A DNA stretch of 64,000 bases. It comes from Thraustochytrium sp. TN22. Lineage: Eukaryota > Sar > Bigyra > Thraustochytrida > Thraustochytriidae. The stretch lies in contig JABLUY010000161.1 in NCBI GenBank assembly GCA_013306675.1, forward strand, positions 1 to 64,000, written 5' to 3'. Position 1 is the stretch's first letter; the number at the start of each line of letters is the position of its first letter. The position numbers were made by a program, and so were the translations under genes. Under the pieces are notes generated by a model, which was given only the letters and a program-made list of their open reading frames with translations, was not told the DNA's origin and ran no database searches. This document shows, one piece after another, positions 29,129 to 39,521 of the stretch.

Positions 29129-30847
29129 ATGGACGGACGCGGACACCGCGCGGAGGCGCGCGGCAAGGCGGAGGAGGAGGAGGAGGAAGAGGAGGTGGCG
29201 CCGCATGAGGTGGTGCTCATCATGCTGCAGTACCTGAGGAGCAAGGGGCTGAAGAAGAGCTTCGCCATGCTGCTGGCCGAGGCCAAGGAGCACTGGGCCA
29301 TCACGGAGCCACAGCCAGGCTCGCTGCGCGACCTGGGCGTCATCCTCAAGGAGTACCTCGGGCTGCGCACCGAGAAGCTGCAGAACGCGGCGATTTTTGA
29401 CGATCCGAACCTGCAGGGCGAGACCTTGCACTTTATGGAGCGCGTCTCGCTGCTGCTGCAGGACTACGTGGTGGCCAAGGAGCGCGCGCTGGAGCGCATC
29501 CTGGCGTCGGAGAGTGAGGAGCCACGCGTGGAGACGCGCTCCAACAGCAACGTGGTCTCGGCCTACCCAGGCAAGAAGAAGGTCTCAGGCGGCGGTGGCG
29601 GCGGCGGTGGCGGCCGCGGCCGCGGCGGCGGTGGCGGTGGCGGCCACCCACCGCTGCACGATCACCACAAGAGCTCATCTTCGCTGTCCGAGGCGGTCGG
29701 GTCCATGACGGACCAGCTAAAACGGCGCGAGGGTAGCAGCAGCAGTGGCGGCGGCGGCGGCGGCGGCGGCGGCAGCGGTCGCGGCCAGGACCACTACTCG
29801 CGCCAGCCACAGTATCGGTCGTCGCACCAAGCGCAGCAGCAGCAGCGGCAGCACTACGAGCAGGACGAGCATTACCTGGACGAGGACGACCAAAGAGACG
29901 ACCAGGAGCCGCAACAGGCGCGGCGCGGCGGCCTCGTGAGCGCGCGTCGCGACGGCGACGCGCCCAGCCCGCTGCAGCACGTGCTGGGCGGCATGGACCA
30001 TAGCAACGGAAGCGACGAGAAGCTGCGGCGGCGGCAGCAGCAGACCAGCACGACGCCGCGTAGGTCACGCTCGGGGCGCGTCATCAAGCCATCGAACCGG
30101 CTTGGGTCCCCCAGCGAGCGCAAGTCGTCCAACGTCAAGGCCGTAGACCTCAACGACAGCCTCAACTTCAGCAACATCAGCTTCTGCGCCAACGCGTCGC
30201 CCATCGAGAAAGACCCCAATGCGTCCCGGGTGCGCATGACACCCCTCCACGACAATGACATCTCGCTGGGGCCGCTCGACATCAACACGTCGCCGCTCTT
30301 TCATTTTGACCTGGAAAACTCCAGCGCGCGCCCGCAGCGCACCGCGCTGGCAGCCGACGAGTCGCTCAGCTCCATCCTGGACGCCAACTCGCTGCTCGGC
30401 CGCTCGAACATCTCGCAGATGCTGCGCGACGAGTCCTTTACGCTAAACAATGGCAGCGCGACCAACACCGGCCTCACCAATGGCCACAGCGACCCCATCA
30501 GCGTTGCCGACGCGCTGCGCGCCGCCACGACGAGCATAATCAGCAGCGGCGCCTCGCGGATCTCCTCCTCCGCAGACCGCGACGAGGACACACAGGACCG
30601 CAAGACCCGGCACAAGCGCAGGATAACCCCTTCGCTCGTGCCGGAACCGACCAGCCCTTCCGCAGAGGCCGACCCGGAGACGGCCAAGCGACGAAAGCTC
30701 ACCAACGTCGGCGCCTCGAACTCCTCCAAAACCTTTCCGGCGCCCCAGGCCAGGATTGGCAGCCGCGACCAAGCTTGCGGCTCCAAGCTCGCCCTCGGCG
30801 GCGGCGTCGACGTCGATTCCTTCCTCTCCAAAGTAGCATACAAGTGA
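29129..30847 (+). CDS. LisH-domain protein with long disordered tail
   Basis: A 572-residue protein. After a Glu run, residues about 24-57 form a LisH motif (VVLIMLQYLRSKGLKKSFAMLL), a dimerisation module found in proteins of microtubule, centrosome and ubiquitin-ligase complexes. A short helical region follows to about residue 130. The remainder is disordered: Gly/Arg runs, Ser/Gly runs, Gln/His-rich and polar stretches. Near residues 310-420 is a more ordered-looking part with Asn/Asp/Ser motifs (RSRSGRVIKPSNR, SLNFSNISFCANASP). The C-terminus has basic patches that may be nuclear signals (KTRHKRR, AKRRKL). There is no WD40 domain, so it is not LIS1 itself. Role beyond self-association is unknown. 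Confidence 0.8.
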   Translation: MDGRGHRAEARGKAEEEEEEEEVAPHEVVLIMLQYLRSKGLKKSFAMLLAEAKEHWAITEPQPGSLRDLGVILKEYLGLRTEKLQNAAIFDDPNLQGETLHFMERVSLLLQDYVVAKERALERILASESEEPRVETRSNSNVVSAYPGKKKVSGGGGGGGGGRGRGGGGGGGHPPLHDHHKSSSSLSEAVGSMTDQLKRREGSSSSGGGGGGGGGSGRGQDHYSRQPQYRSSHQAQQQQRQHYEQDEHYLDEDDQRDDQEPQQARRGGLVSARRDGDAPSPLQHVLGGMDHSNGSDEKLRRRQQQTSTTPRRSRSGRVIKPSNRLGSPSERKSSNVKAVDLNDSLNFSNISFCANASPIEKDPNASRVRMTPLHDNDISLGPLDINTSPLFHFDLENSSARPQRTALAADESLSSILDANSLLGRSNISQMLRDESFTLNNGSATNTGLTNGHSDPISVADALRAATTSIISSGASRISSSADRDEDTQDRKTRHKRRITPSLVPEPTSPSAEADPETAKRRKLTNVGASNSSKTFPAPQARIGSRDQACGSKLALGGGVDVDSFLSKVAYK

Positions 30848-31668
30848 CGAAAACAAGCAGCACCACACCTCTCAGCGAGCGAGCAAGAATCAGCGAGCAA
30901 GTCTCAGCGAGCGAGCGAGCAAGGCAAACGAGAGGCAAGCAAGCAAGCCATGTACGCGCGCGCGCACGCACGCTCGCCTGCATGGACGAGGGAAGCGAGG
31001 AGGCCCGCGCAAGCACAAACTCGTCTAGTACATAGAGATGTCCACATGAAGTCCACTTCACCATCATGCGCTCGCACAAAGCAAAGTCCAGCCAGTCCCC
31101 CCCCCCCCCCTCAAGCCATCACCACTAGCCTGGCTGGCTCACGCAGCCAGCCCGTTGCTTGATTTCCCCTCGGCCCGCGCCGTCGCATTGCACGACAGTC
31201 TGCAACTCGCTCCTCGCCGTCTCAATTCCCTGGGTCCGCTGGTTCGGATGCAAGAACCGACTGACCTCCCGCGACGGCGCTCCAGGATCCACCTAGTGCG
31301 GGACCGCAGTGCGAGCGCGCATTCACGCCCCGCACGCGCCACCCGAGGTTGGCCGCTGGCGGAGGGCTCCGAGGGGGGCGTGAGCGGCGCGTGACCGTGA
31401 GCGCGCGGGCCCGCCGATCGCATGCACGGGCGGATGGACGCCGCATCCGTCCGCCCAATCTGGCGGACGCCTCTCTCTCATCTTACCTCCGTGGTGGCCG
31501 CAGGTGCCCCGCTCAGCTCGGATTTTGAGCTCGTAAATGAGGTGCGGTGCGACGGTGCGATCGGTCTGCCGCGTGTGCTCTCTCTCCCTCGACGAGCCGC
31601 TGCAAACTAGCAACCTGTCTTGAGCGCGCGAGGAGGCGCCGAGAGGCCGGCAAGTGGGAGCGAGCACC
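30848..31668. other. Spacer before the tannase-family genes
   Basis: This 821-bp spacer starts with GAGCGAGCAAG-type repeats (about 30875-30945), a likely 3' region of the LisH gene. It also has a C11 homopolymer near 31099. No gene was recognised; the 3' part should contain the promoter of the first tannase-family gene. Confidence 0.5.
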
Positions 31669-33375
31669 ATGTTTCGGCTTCTGAGCACCGTCGTGGCGTC
31701 CATGATCGCCTTCATGCTGGGCGAGGAAAAGACCGCGCTGCAGCTGGCCGTGGTACGGCCAGTCATGGAGTGCCGCGGCCTGACCGGCATGGGCCTAGAG
31801 GAGATCGCCGGGTTTGGCAGCACCATCACGGACGCGCGGTACGACGTCACGAACGGCATCCTCGTGTGCGTGGTGACCGGTACGCTGGGCGAGACCGCCG
31901 ACTTCCAGCTCATCCTGCCGCGCGACACGTGGACGCAGCGGTTCACGCTGAACGGGTGCGGCGGCCTGTGCGGCTTCATCAACAACGCGCCGCAGGTGTC
32001 GCGGGACAACAAGGAGATGGCGGCGGGCGGCTTCGCCCTGGCCGCGACCAACATGGGCCACGAGTTCAGCGAGACCAACACGCCGTGGGCCACGAACGAG
32101 AAGCAACGCGCGCAGTGGGCGCATCTGGCCAACCACCATCTGACCCTGGCATCCAAGGCCATCATGGAGCGCTACTACGGCCAGAAGCCCCGGTTCAGCT
32201 ACTTTATCGGGTGCTCGGACGGCGGCCGCGAGGCGCTCATGGAGGCGCAGCGGTACCCGGAGGACTTTGACGGCATCATCGCTGGCGCACCTGCTCTGCT
32301 GTACGCCTTCGGCGCCGCTGTCCGTGTGCCCTTCACGGACCGCGTGAACCGCGACGAGAACGGCAACCGCGTGCTCTCCTCGGACAAGCTGCCGGTGCTG
32401 CACCAGGCAGTGGTGGCCGCCTGCGACGCGCTGGACGGCGTGGAGGACGGCCTCATCTCGCACCCGAACATGTGCAAGTTTGACCCGGCGTCCATCACCT
32501 GCGCGCATGGCACGGACGACAGCACGTGCCTGACGGAGGCGGAGGTCGCCGTTGTGAAGAGCTTCTACGAGGGCCCTCGCGCGGAGGAGTCGGGCGCCGT
32601 GCTGACGCCAATGCAGCCCGCCTATGGGTCAGAGCTGCAGTGGCGCAACATGATCGTCTTCGAGGAGGGCAACAACAACCCGGGCGGCCTCACCTTCTAC
32701 GCCACGCCCTTCCTCAAGTACATGGCCTTCGACCCGCCTCGGCCCAACATGACCCTCGCAGACGTCAACGTCACCGAGTCCTTCTTCAACAGCCTGCGCC
32801 CGCGCCACGCGCTCTATGACGCCTCCAACACCAACCTGCACGAGTTTGAGAAGCGCGGCGGCAAGCTCATCCTCTGGCACGGTCTCAGCGACACGGCCAT
32901 CCCGCCCGCCGGCTCCGTGAACTACTACAAGGCACTGCTGCGCGACATGGGCAGCGCGATCGTCGAGAACTTCGCGCGCGTCTACCTCCTGCCTGGCGTC
33001 GCGCACTGCGGCGGCGGCTATGGCCCGGCCAAGGTGGACCTGCTCACACCGCTCATGGCCTGGGTCGAGGGCGGCCAGGGTCCGGTTGAGGTCATCTCCG
33101 AGACCTGGGGCGACCGCCAGCGCCGCAACGACTACGGCTTCTTCGGCGACGTGCCCTCGGACAGCGCGCCGCCCGTCTTCGAGGGCTACAATTTCACCCT
33201 TGCCAACATGACGCGGCCGGTCTACCCGTGGCCCTTCACCTCCGTCTACGACGGCGTCGGCGACGTCAACAACGCCTCCAGCTGGACCATGGGCCCGCCC
33301 AAGGACACCGTTGACTCCTACGACGACTGGTTTGGTGCTGATCTGCTCACCGACTACGACTTCAACTTCTCCTGA
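31669..33375 (+). CDS. Secreted tannase/feruloyl esterase family enzyme 1
   Basis: A 568-residue protein beginning with a signal-peptide-like segment (MFRLLSTVVASMIAFMLG). It shows the CS-D-HC signature specific to this alpha/beta-hydrolase family: Cys182-Ser183 in GCSDGGR, Asp408 in HGLSDTAIPP and His446-Cys447 in VAHCGGG. The adjacent cysteines usually form a disulfide that brings Ser and His together. An intermediate Cys-rich part (CDALDGVEDGLI, then KFDPASITC) corresponds to the lid with its calcium-binding loop. Such enzymes cleave gallate or feruloyl/aromatic esters of plant polymers outside the cell. The upstream GTG was rejected in favour of the ATG at 31669. A close duplicate lies 1.05 kb downstream on the same strand. 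Confidence 0.9.
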   Translation: MFRLLSTVVASMIAFMLGEEKTALQLAVVRPVMECRGLTGMGLEEIAGFGSTITDARYDVTNGILVCVVTGTLGETADFQLILPRDTWTQRFTLNGCGGLCGFINNAPQVSRDNKEMAAGGFALAATNMGHEFSETNTPWATNEKQRAQWAHLANHHLTLASKAIMERYYGQKPRFSYFIGCSDGGREALMEAQRYPEDFDGIIAGAPALLYAFGAAVRVPFTDRVNRDENGNRVLSSDKLPVLHQAVVAACDALDGVEDGLISHPNMCKFDPASITCAHGTDDSTCLTEAEVAVVKSFYEGPRAEESGAVLTPMQPAYGSELQWRNMIVFEEGNNNPGGLTFYATPFLKYMAFDPPRPNMTLADVNVTESFFNSLRPRHALYDASNTNLHEFEKRGGKLILWHGLSDTAIPPAGSVNYYKALLRDMGSAIVENFARVYLLPGVAHCGGGYGPAKVDLLTPLMAWVEGGQGPVEVISETWGDRQRRNDYGFFGDVPSDSAPPVFEGYNFTLANMTRPVYPWPFTSVYDGVGDVNNASSWTMGPPKDTVDSYDDWFGADLLTDYDFNFS

Positions 33376-34424
33376 TCGATCTGCCAGTTGGCCTTGATGA
33401 GAGCTATAAACCATCATTCCGAGTCATCTTCTGTTTCTCAGCAGCAGGCGCAGCCTGCCCAGCCTGCTGCCTGCCAGCCGGCCCAGCCTCTAGCATGCAG
33501 GCCGCCGCCGACAAGTGACCGATGATCACCGATGCGACGGCACGCGCCGATAAATCATGTGCGCCCACGGTTCACCAGCCCGCGACGGCGCGACTCTGTC
33601 GCCCAGGCCCCCCATCTTGGGCGTGCGTCGGACGGCAGAAAGCGGGCTCGCGATTTTTGGTGCGGGTTTCTCTGTCGTGCAGTGTCGTCCCGTGCGCGCG
33701 TGCCAGGCCGGAACTCCACAGTCGTCACAGAAGCCACGGAGCGGTTGGCTCACAACCTCACAGGCAGGCGTTGAAATTCAGGCTGGTGGAGGGAGACTGG
33801 CGAGGGGGCGTAGGAGGTCGCGAGAACTCGACTCCGCTGGTCCGACAGGATTTGCCAAGGAGACGGTCGGGAGGTGGAGTTTGCGCTCGCCAATTGATCA
33901 GCCAAAGTGTCCCCGCACAGTGGCCCGGAGGAGGTCACCAGACCACGGACTACAAGTCCGCCACTCTAGAGAGTTCGACCTGGTGGACTGGGTCTGGCGA
34001 TCCTGTCCTGCGTCCGTCAAACCTGGCGAACTCGGCTCGGCCTGAGTCGGCCATCATGATGGACTCCGACTACAAGTGGACTTGATCTGGCACGCCTGCG
34101 CGAGATCGTATCCTGCGTCCGTGAAACCTGGCGGACTTTCCAGGATACGCAGACAGCGCGATCCGCTCGGCAGCGCACACTCGGCGCCACGGTGCCTGCA
34201 GGCGCGAGTTGGATTGACTGGCTGAGGCCGCTAGTCGGCGACCTGTGAATGCCTGGGGGTTGGGTAGCATCGCCTCGGCGACAGACGCGCCCCGCGGCGC
34301 AGCACAAGCATTGATGTGAGATCGAAATGGCATGCAGAAGAGAAAAGCCTGACTCGCAAAACCAAATCGATCGCCCAAGGGCAAAAGACCTTGCAAGAAG
34401 AGGCACCAAGCGCTCTTTGCAACC
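33376..34424. other. Spacer between the two tannase-family genes, with diverged duplication
   Basis: No gene is recognised in this 1.05-kb spacer. Two related segments occur: about 33950-34036 and about 34066-34141. Both contain GACTACAAGT followed later by CCTGCGTCCGT and AAACCTGGCG. A small hairpin (CGGACT-ACA-AGTCCG) sits at about 33948. The spacer must contain the 3' end of gene 1 and the promoter of gene 2. Confidence 0.6.
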
Positions 34425-36125
34425 ATGTATCGTCTGTTGAGCACCATCGTGGCGTCCATGATCGCCTTCATGCTGGGCGAGGAGCAAAAGGCGCTCCAAC
34501 TGGCCGTGGTGCGGCCGGTGATGGAGTGCCGCGGCCTCACTAACATGGGCCTGGAGGAGATCGCCGGCGTGGGTAGCACCATCACTGATGCGCGCTACGA
34601 CGTGACGGATGGCGTCCTGGTGTGCCTGGTGACCGGCAAGCTGGCGGAGACTGTGGACTTTCAGCTCATCTTGCCGCGCGATACGTGGCAGCAGCGCTTC
34701 CTGCTGAGCGGCTGCGGCGGGCTGTGCGGGTACATCCGCACGGCGCCCCTGTCGGCGCTGGGCAACAAGGAGATGGAGGAGGGTGGCTTCGCGACGGCCG
34801 GCACCAACATGGGCCACACGGACATCAGCTCGCCGTGGGGCACAAACGAGAAGCAGCGTGCGCAGTGGGCGCACCTGGCCAACCACCAGGTCACCATGGC
34901 GTCCAAGCTCATCATGGAGCGCTACTACGGCCAGAAGCCCAAGTTCAGCTACTACAGCGGGTGCTCGGACGGTGGCCGCGAGGGGCTCATGGAGGTCCAG
35001 CGGTACCCGGAGGACTTTGATGGCGTCATCGCTGGCGCGCCGGCCGCGCTCTTCGGCTTCGGCGGCAGCATCCGCGTCCCGTACAGCTCGTATGTGAACC
35101 GCGACGAGAACGGTGAGCGCGTCTTTACGGCGGAGAGGCTGCCAATTCTGCACCAGGCAGTGCTGGACGCCTGTGACGCGCTCGACGGCGTGGTGGACGG
35201 CCTCATCTCGCACCCGAACCAATGCGACTTCGACCCGGCCTCCATCACCTGCGCTCCCGGCGCCGACAACAGCACCTGCCTGACGGCGGCGGAGGTTGTC
35301 GTGGTCAAGAAGCTCTATGAAGGCCCGCGCGACGAGGAGACCGGCGCCGTCCTCACCTACATGCAGCCGGTCTTTGGCTCTGAACTCCAGTGGCGCGGCA
35401 TGATCGTGTACAACAAGGGCGACAACAACCCTGGCGCGCTCGCTGGCTACGCGATCCCGTACCTGCGCTACCTGGCCTTTGAGGAGCCGCGGCCCAACAT
35501 GACCCTCGATGACGTGGAGTACACGGAGGCCTTCTTCAACAGCCTGCGCCCGCGCCACGGCCTCTACCACACGACCAACACCAACCTGCACGCCTTCCAC
35601 GAGCGCGGCGGCAAGCTCATGCTCTGGCACGGCCTCAGCGACACGGCCATCCCGCCCGCCGGCACCATCAACTACTACAAGGCGCTGCTGCGCGACATGG
35701 GCAGCTCGCTGGTTGAGGACTTCGTGCGCCTCTACATGCTTCCTGGCGTTGCGCACTGCGGCGGCGGCTACGGCCCGTCCAAGATGGATCTGCTCACGCC
35801 GCTCATGGCCTGGGTCGAGGGTGGCCAGGGCCCCGTCGAGATCGTCACGGAGACCTGGGGCAACCGCCAGCGCCGCACCGACTTTGGCTTCTTTGGCGAC
35901 GTGCCCTCGGACGGCGCCCCGCCCGTCTTCGAGGGCCACGACTTCTCTCTGCCCAACATGACGCGCCCGGTCTACCCGTGGCCCTTCACGTCCGTCTACG
36001 ACGGTGTTGGCGACGTCAACAACGCCTCCAGCTGGTCCCTCGGCCCGGCCAAGGACTACGTCATGTCGTACGACAACTGGTTCGGCTCCAACCTTTACAC
36101 CGACTACGACTTTATCTTCTCCTAA
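34425..36125 (+). CDS. Secreted tannase/feruloyl esterase family enzyme 2
   Basis: A 566-residue tandem duplicate of the enzyme starting at 31669. The signal segment is nearly the same (MYRLLSTIVASMIAFMLG) and the catalytic signature is complete: Cys180-Ser181, Asp406, His444-Cys445. The two proteins align over their whole length, with clear divergence concentrated around the lid (for example IRTAPLSALGN against INNAPQVSRDN, and SSPWGTNEKQ against NTPWATNEKQ). This suggests that the pair diverged in substrate range. The coding sequences are similar throughout, while promoters and spacers are not, so the copies are not extremely recent. Extracellular breakdown of aromatic esters is the inferred role. 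Confidence 0.9.
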   Translation: MYRLLSTIVASMIAFMLGEEQKALQLAVVRPVMECRGLTNMGLEEIAGVGSTITDARYDVTDGVLVCLVTGKLAETVDFQLILPRDTWQQRFLLSGCGGLCGYIRTAPLSALGNKEMEEGGFATAGTNMGHTDISSPWGTNEKQRAQWAHLANHQVTMASKLIMERYYGQKPKFSYYSGCSDGGREGLMEVQRYPEDFDGVIAGAPAALFGFGGSIRVPYSSYVNRDENGERVFTAERLPILHQAVLDACDALDGVVDGLISHPNQCDFDPASITCAPGADNSTCLTAAEVVVVKKLYEGPRDEETGAVLTYMQPVFGSELQWRGMIVYNKGDNNPGALAGYAIPYLRYLAFEEPRPNMTLDDVEYTEAFFNSLRPRHGLYHTTNTNLHAFHERGGKLMLWHGLSDTAIPPAGTINYYKALLRDMGSSLVEDFVRLYMLPGVAHCGGGYGPSKMDLLTPLMAWVEGGQGPVEIVTETWGNRQRRTDFGFFGDVPSDGAPPVFEGHDFSLPNMTRPVYPWPFTSVYDGVGDVNNASSWSLGPAKDYVMSYDNWFGSNLYTDYDFIFS

Positions 36126-36638
36126 CTTAACTAAGAACAAAGCCTGAGGCGAGCCAGCCACACACACTGATCTTGTTATATATCCCAATCACACCTCTAT
36201 GCTTACTCGTATCCGCCTACCACGCGGGGGTCCCTCGGTGACGCCCGGCACAGGGGGCACTAAAGCGTATTAAGAGGGTACTTTACTCCCGATTTGCTCC
36301 AAAAAAGTGGCCTAGAGTCTGGCGAAGTTAGTTCCGCATTCGATCAAAAACGCAGCGATGGGGCCGAGCTTGAAGAGGCCCACTCGAAGCGACCCAAGGC
36401 TCCTGCCCCCTATTCATTTTGGCCGAAGGCGTGGTGGTTAGGATGAGATGAGCTCGGCAGTTCGCCCAGAGCGGCTTTGGGGGGAGCTCGCGCGCGACTT
36501 CGTCGCGGAGCGCGCTGGAGCCGCAGGCGCTGCGGCGCGCGGCTGCAGGCGGCCCTGGCGGGTGCCTTGTGCCTGCTCTCAGCTCGCACGCCCCTGCCGC
36601 AGCGCTTGGACGTGGAGTCGGGCCCGCACTGCGACATC
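36126..36638. other. AT-richer spacer upstream of the piggyBac-related element
   Basis: About 36126-36440 is noticeably less GC-rich than the rest of the window and contains TTAA at 36127-36130 and near 36268. I looked for terminal inverted repeats facing those at the other end of the element and found none that match. No gene was recognised. Confidence 0.45.
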
Positions 36639-38314
36639 ATGGCATCGGCGAGGCCTAACCACCGCGTGGAGGACGACAGCGACAGCGACAGCGACAGCGA
36701 GTTCGTGCCCCTGGACAAGCGGGACACAGGGGACGAAGACGAAGAAGGAGAGGAGCTTGGCGACGAGGATGCTCGTGCTGAGGCCGCTGCGCAGCAAGAC
36801 TTCGAAGACATACTTGCGTTGGTCGACGAACCGACGCGTGGTGCGAGTGCATGTTCGAGGTCGGCCTCATTCAGCACAAGACCGTTCCGGGGCTCGCAGT
36901 CTCGCCGGATGGAGTCGCTCGCGTCCGGCTTCCAGGCGCGGAGTGCGACGCATCGTCAGTACTATGCAGCGTCGAGATCAAGACGCGCGTCGCGCCTGGA
37001 GGCGCGGTAGACGCACGTATCGTGAGCACCCAGATGAACACGTGGGGGACGAGACTTGGTGGAAGGCCATACCTGCCGAGCACCGCGCGCAAGTCTTGCA
37101 CCAAGCTGTGGTCCTCCAAATCGATCACGTGCTCTACGTTGCTGCCAGCACGAGTTCGTGTTTGTACGCCTGCCTCGTTGAAGTGCCTCCGGACGCCCGG
37201 CTCGCCATGGAGCGCGCTCTGAAACCGTGGGCGGACAAGCTCACGACATGGGCGCACCAGAGCATCGACAGCGGGTGCGCCGCCCAAGCCACCTGCCATC
37301 TTCGGCGAGGAGGAGGGGGCGGTGCTGAGCTCGCACTTCCGGCTGTGGCGCGCCATGCGCAAGCTTGTCGCTCTGAAGGGGCCCATGCGGCCCGTGCATG
37401 TCATCAAGTGCTTACCGCAGGAGCTATACAACGTCGCAAAGGGCGGCGTCGACGGAAGCACACAGTACGTGGAGCAGATCACCAACACGCAGTGCATGAA
37501 TCTGAGCTGCGACCAGAACATCGCGTTGCGCACGTACAAGCAGCTCGTTGTCAACGCCATCGTGGTCTACCGCTACTTACAGGCTGCGAGGAAGAGCAAC
37601 CTCGAAGACAGCGACGGGCTAAAGGCCCTCCGCGACAAGGTGAACCGCTCTGAAGCGCTCAGCACTGTCTCGTTCCGCCTCACTGTCGACATGGTCCGTC
37701 ACGTCTACAGGAGCAGGCAGCTCGATACGGCGCAGGTGGAGTTCAACATGCAGCCAAGCATGCCCAAGCCCACTGGGCTCACCAGGGAAGCGGCGAGGGA
37801 CCTCGTGACCGCCGGTAAGCGCAAGCGAACCCCCGAGTTGCAGAAGTTCTTCAACCACGGCCAAGCCCGCGACATCCGCCTCGATGCCGCACTGCAACAT
37901 GACTCAGAGGCAGCGGGAAAGGCATCCTTCAACGCCAACAACAAGAGGATTCCCGCCAAGCGGCTCTGCGTCATCTGCGGCAAGCAAACGCACCGTCGTT
38001 GCACCATCTGCGGTGTGCCTCTGCACGTGTTCATGAGAAAGAATGAACGCACAACCTGCTTTTCCAAGTGGCACACGCGCGTGCGCGTCGAGCCTCACGA
38101 AGGCTTCAAGAAGCGCAAGACAAACGTCAACGGAACACCTTCGCCCATTTGCCTCGATCATGTCGATTCGAGCAGCGCCAGTGCCTCGTCCGGTACCCCT
38201 ACAGCGCAGAGCAGGAACGACCACGTAGCCCAAGCCAGCTACACCGACACCCCATCAAGCCATAGTTCAAGATCCTCTCGCAGCAGCCTCAGCACGAGTC
38301 CATCGTGCCCTTGA
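36639..38314 (+). mobile_element. PiggyBac-related DNA transposon fragment with YqaJ-like nuclease region
   Basis: Collinear pieces lie in different frames. An ATG at 36639 opens an acidic Asp/Ser/Glu stretch typical of piggyBac N-termini. From about 36851, GLAVSPDG and SVEIKTRV match the PD-(D/E)XK active site of YqaJ-type nucleases, with a later HRAQVLHQAV helix. From about 37298 the rest is piggyBac-like: LYNVAKGGVDG (third acidic residue of the DDE core) and a C-terminal zinc ribbon (CVICGKQTHRRCTICG, then CFSKWH). The first two core Asp residues are not visible. At least three frame changes (about 36845, 37050 in a G run, 37250) make it broken unless introns explain them. The last frame, 330 codons, is the longest intact part. 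Terminal repeats were not found. Confidence 0.65.
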
Positions 38315-39521
38315 TGCAGCCCAAGTTGGCCTCAGCATCCGCACAGGCCAGTCGGAAGTGACCAACACTTTACGCTTCCATACAAACCCAGTAGTTGAAA
38401 GTTCCAAAAATGATTAGAATCATGATAGCAACAGGTCAGTCGAGCGCAAGCAGGAGAGCCGATTTACTAGGGATAATATGGCTATCCTGATTAAACTCCG
38501 TCTAGGGCGATGGGATTGGGATATGTGCATCCTGGCCATTCTCAGAAAGCTTGAGCACATTGACAAGACATCTTCCAAGTTCCAGTGACGGTGGCATACG
38601 TCGCAGGGGTAGCCACTGGCCACGCGACTGGCCACGCGACACCGTGACCTGAATACACCGTGCCCGTCGTGACGCCACGGCGTGACCGAATCGCGCGAGA
38701 TCTGGCTGGTGGCCAGTGGCCAGTGGCGGCGGCTTGGCTGGCTGCGTGGCTGCCTGCCTGGCTGCCTGCCTGACTTCCGTGGCGAGCGTGGCGTCTCAGA
38801 CGGTGACATGTCAGCGAGACACCACCACCGCCGCCCACGCGCGTTGCCACATGCAAGTTCCCGCAACGCGATCCCGCCACCTGCGACAGCCTCATCTCGG
38901 ACTCTCCGACGCCGCCCAGCCTGCCCAGGGCATCGCCTGACCCGCGAAGAGACCCGGCGGCTTTGGCGCCTCTTCGCCGCGGCGCCCTCCGTGCCGCGCC
39001 CGGCCGGCGCCGCGCCGTCGGCCGGTGATTGCATCTGCCGGCGCCGCCCTCGGCGCCTCTGCCGCCCGTGGAGGGAGGCCGCCCTGGCCCCGCCCGGCCC
39101 GAGCTCGTACCCGCGCTGGCGCTCGCGCTGGTGCTCGCCGTCCTGCTCGCCGTGCTGCTCGCCCTCCTGCTCGCCCTCCTGCTCGCGCCCGTGGTCGTCC
39201 TCCTCAGCTGCTCGTTCGAAAAAAAGGCGCGCGAGAGCCGCGCAGAGCAGGGCGCCTGCGCGGCGCGGCCGGCGCCGGGGCGCGCGCGAGCGCGGGCGGC
39301 GCGCGGGGCGGCGGCGGGCCCGCGGCGCGCCGAAAGCGGCGCGCGTCAGACGGCCGCGGTCGCGCGAGGCGAGGCGGGCGAGGCGCCGGCGGCAGAACCG
39401 CAACGAGAGCGCGGCGGCGGGCGAGCGGCGGCGGGCGAGCGGCGGCGGCGGGCGCGGGCGAGCGGAGAGGAGCGCGGGCCGGACGCGGCGGTCGGCGGCG
39501 GGGCGGTCGGCGCTCGGCGCG
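38315..39521. other. Spacer and GC-rich leader of the flavocytochrome gene
   Basis: The first 250 bp are AT-rich, including TTAA near 38493, which may be the remaining flank of the transposon. From about 38600 there are CTGGCTGGC/TGCC repeats (about 38706-38772), then GC-rich low-complexity DNA whose open frame joins the flavocytochrome frame but lacks family similarity. I treat it as promoter and leader. Confidence 0.5.

Noticed and set aside
29129-30847. LIS1 or FOP-type identity for the LisH gene
   Set aside because: Only the LisH motif is present; WD40 repeats or other defining domains are missing, so a specific name is not justified.
36126-38520. Terminal inverted repeats with TTAA ends for the piggyBac-related element
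   Set aside because: TTAA occurs near both ends, but the adjoining bases are not inverted copies of each other.
38682-39521. Upstream extension of the flavocytochrome frame
   Set aside because: Arg/Ala/Pro-rich sequence with no targeting signal or domain; the haem domain starts immediately after the ATG at 39522.
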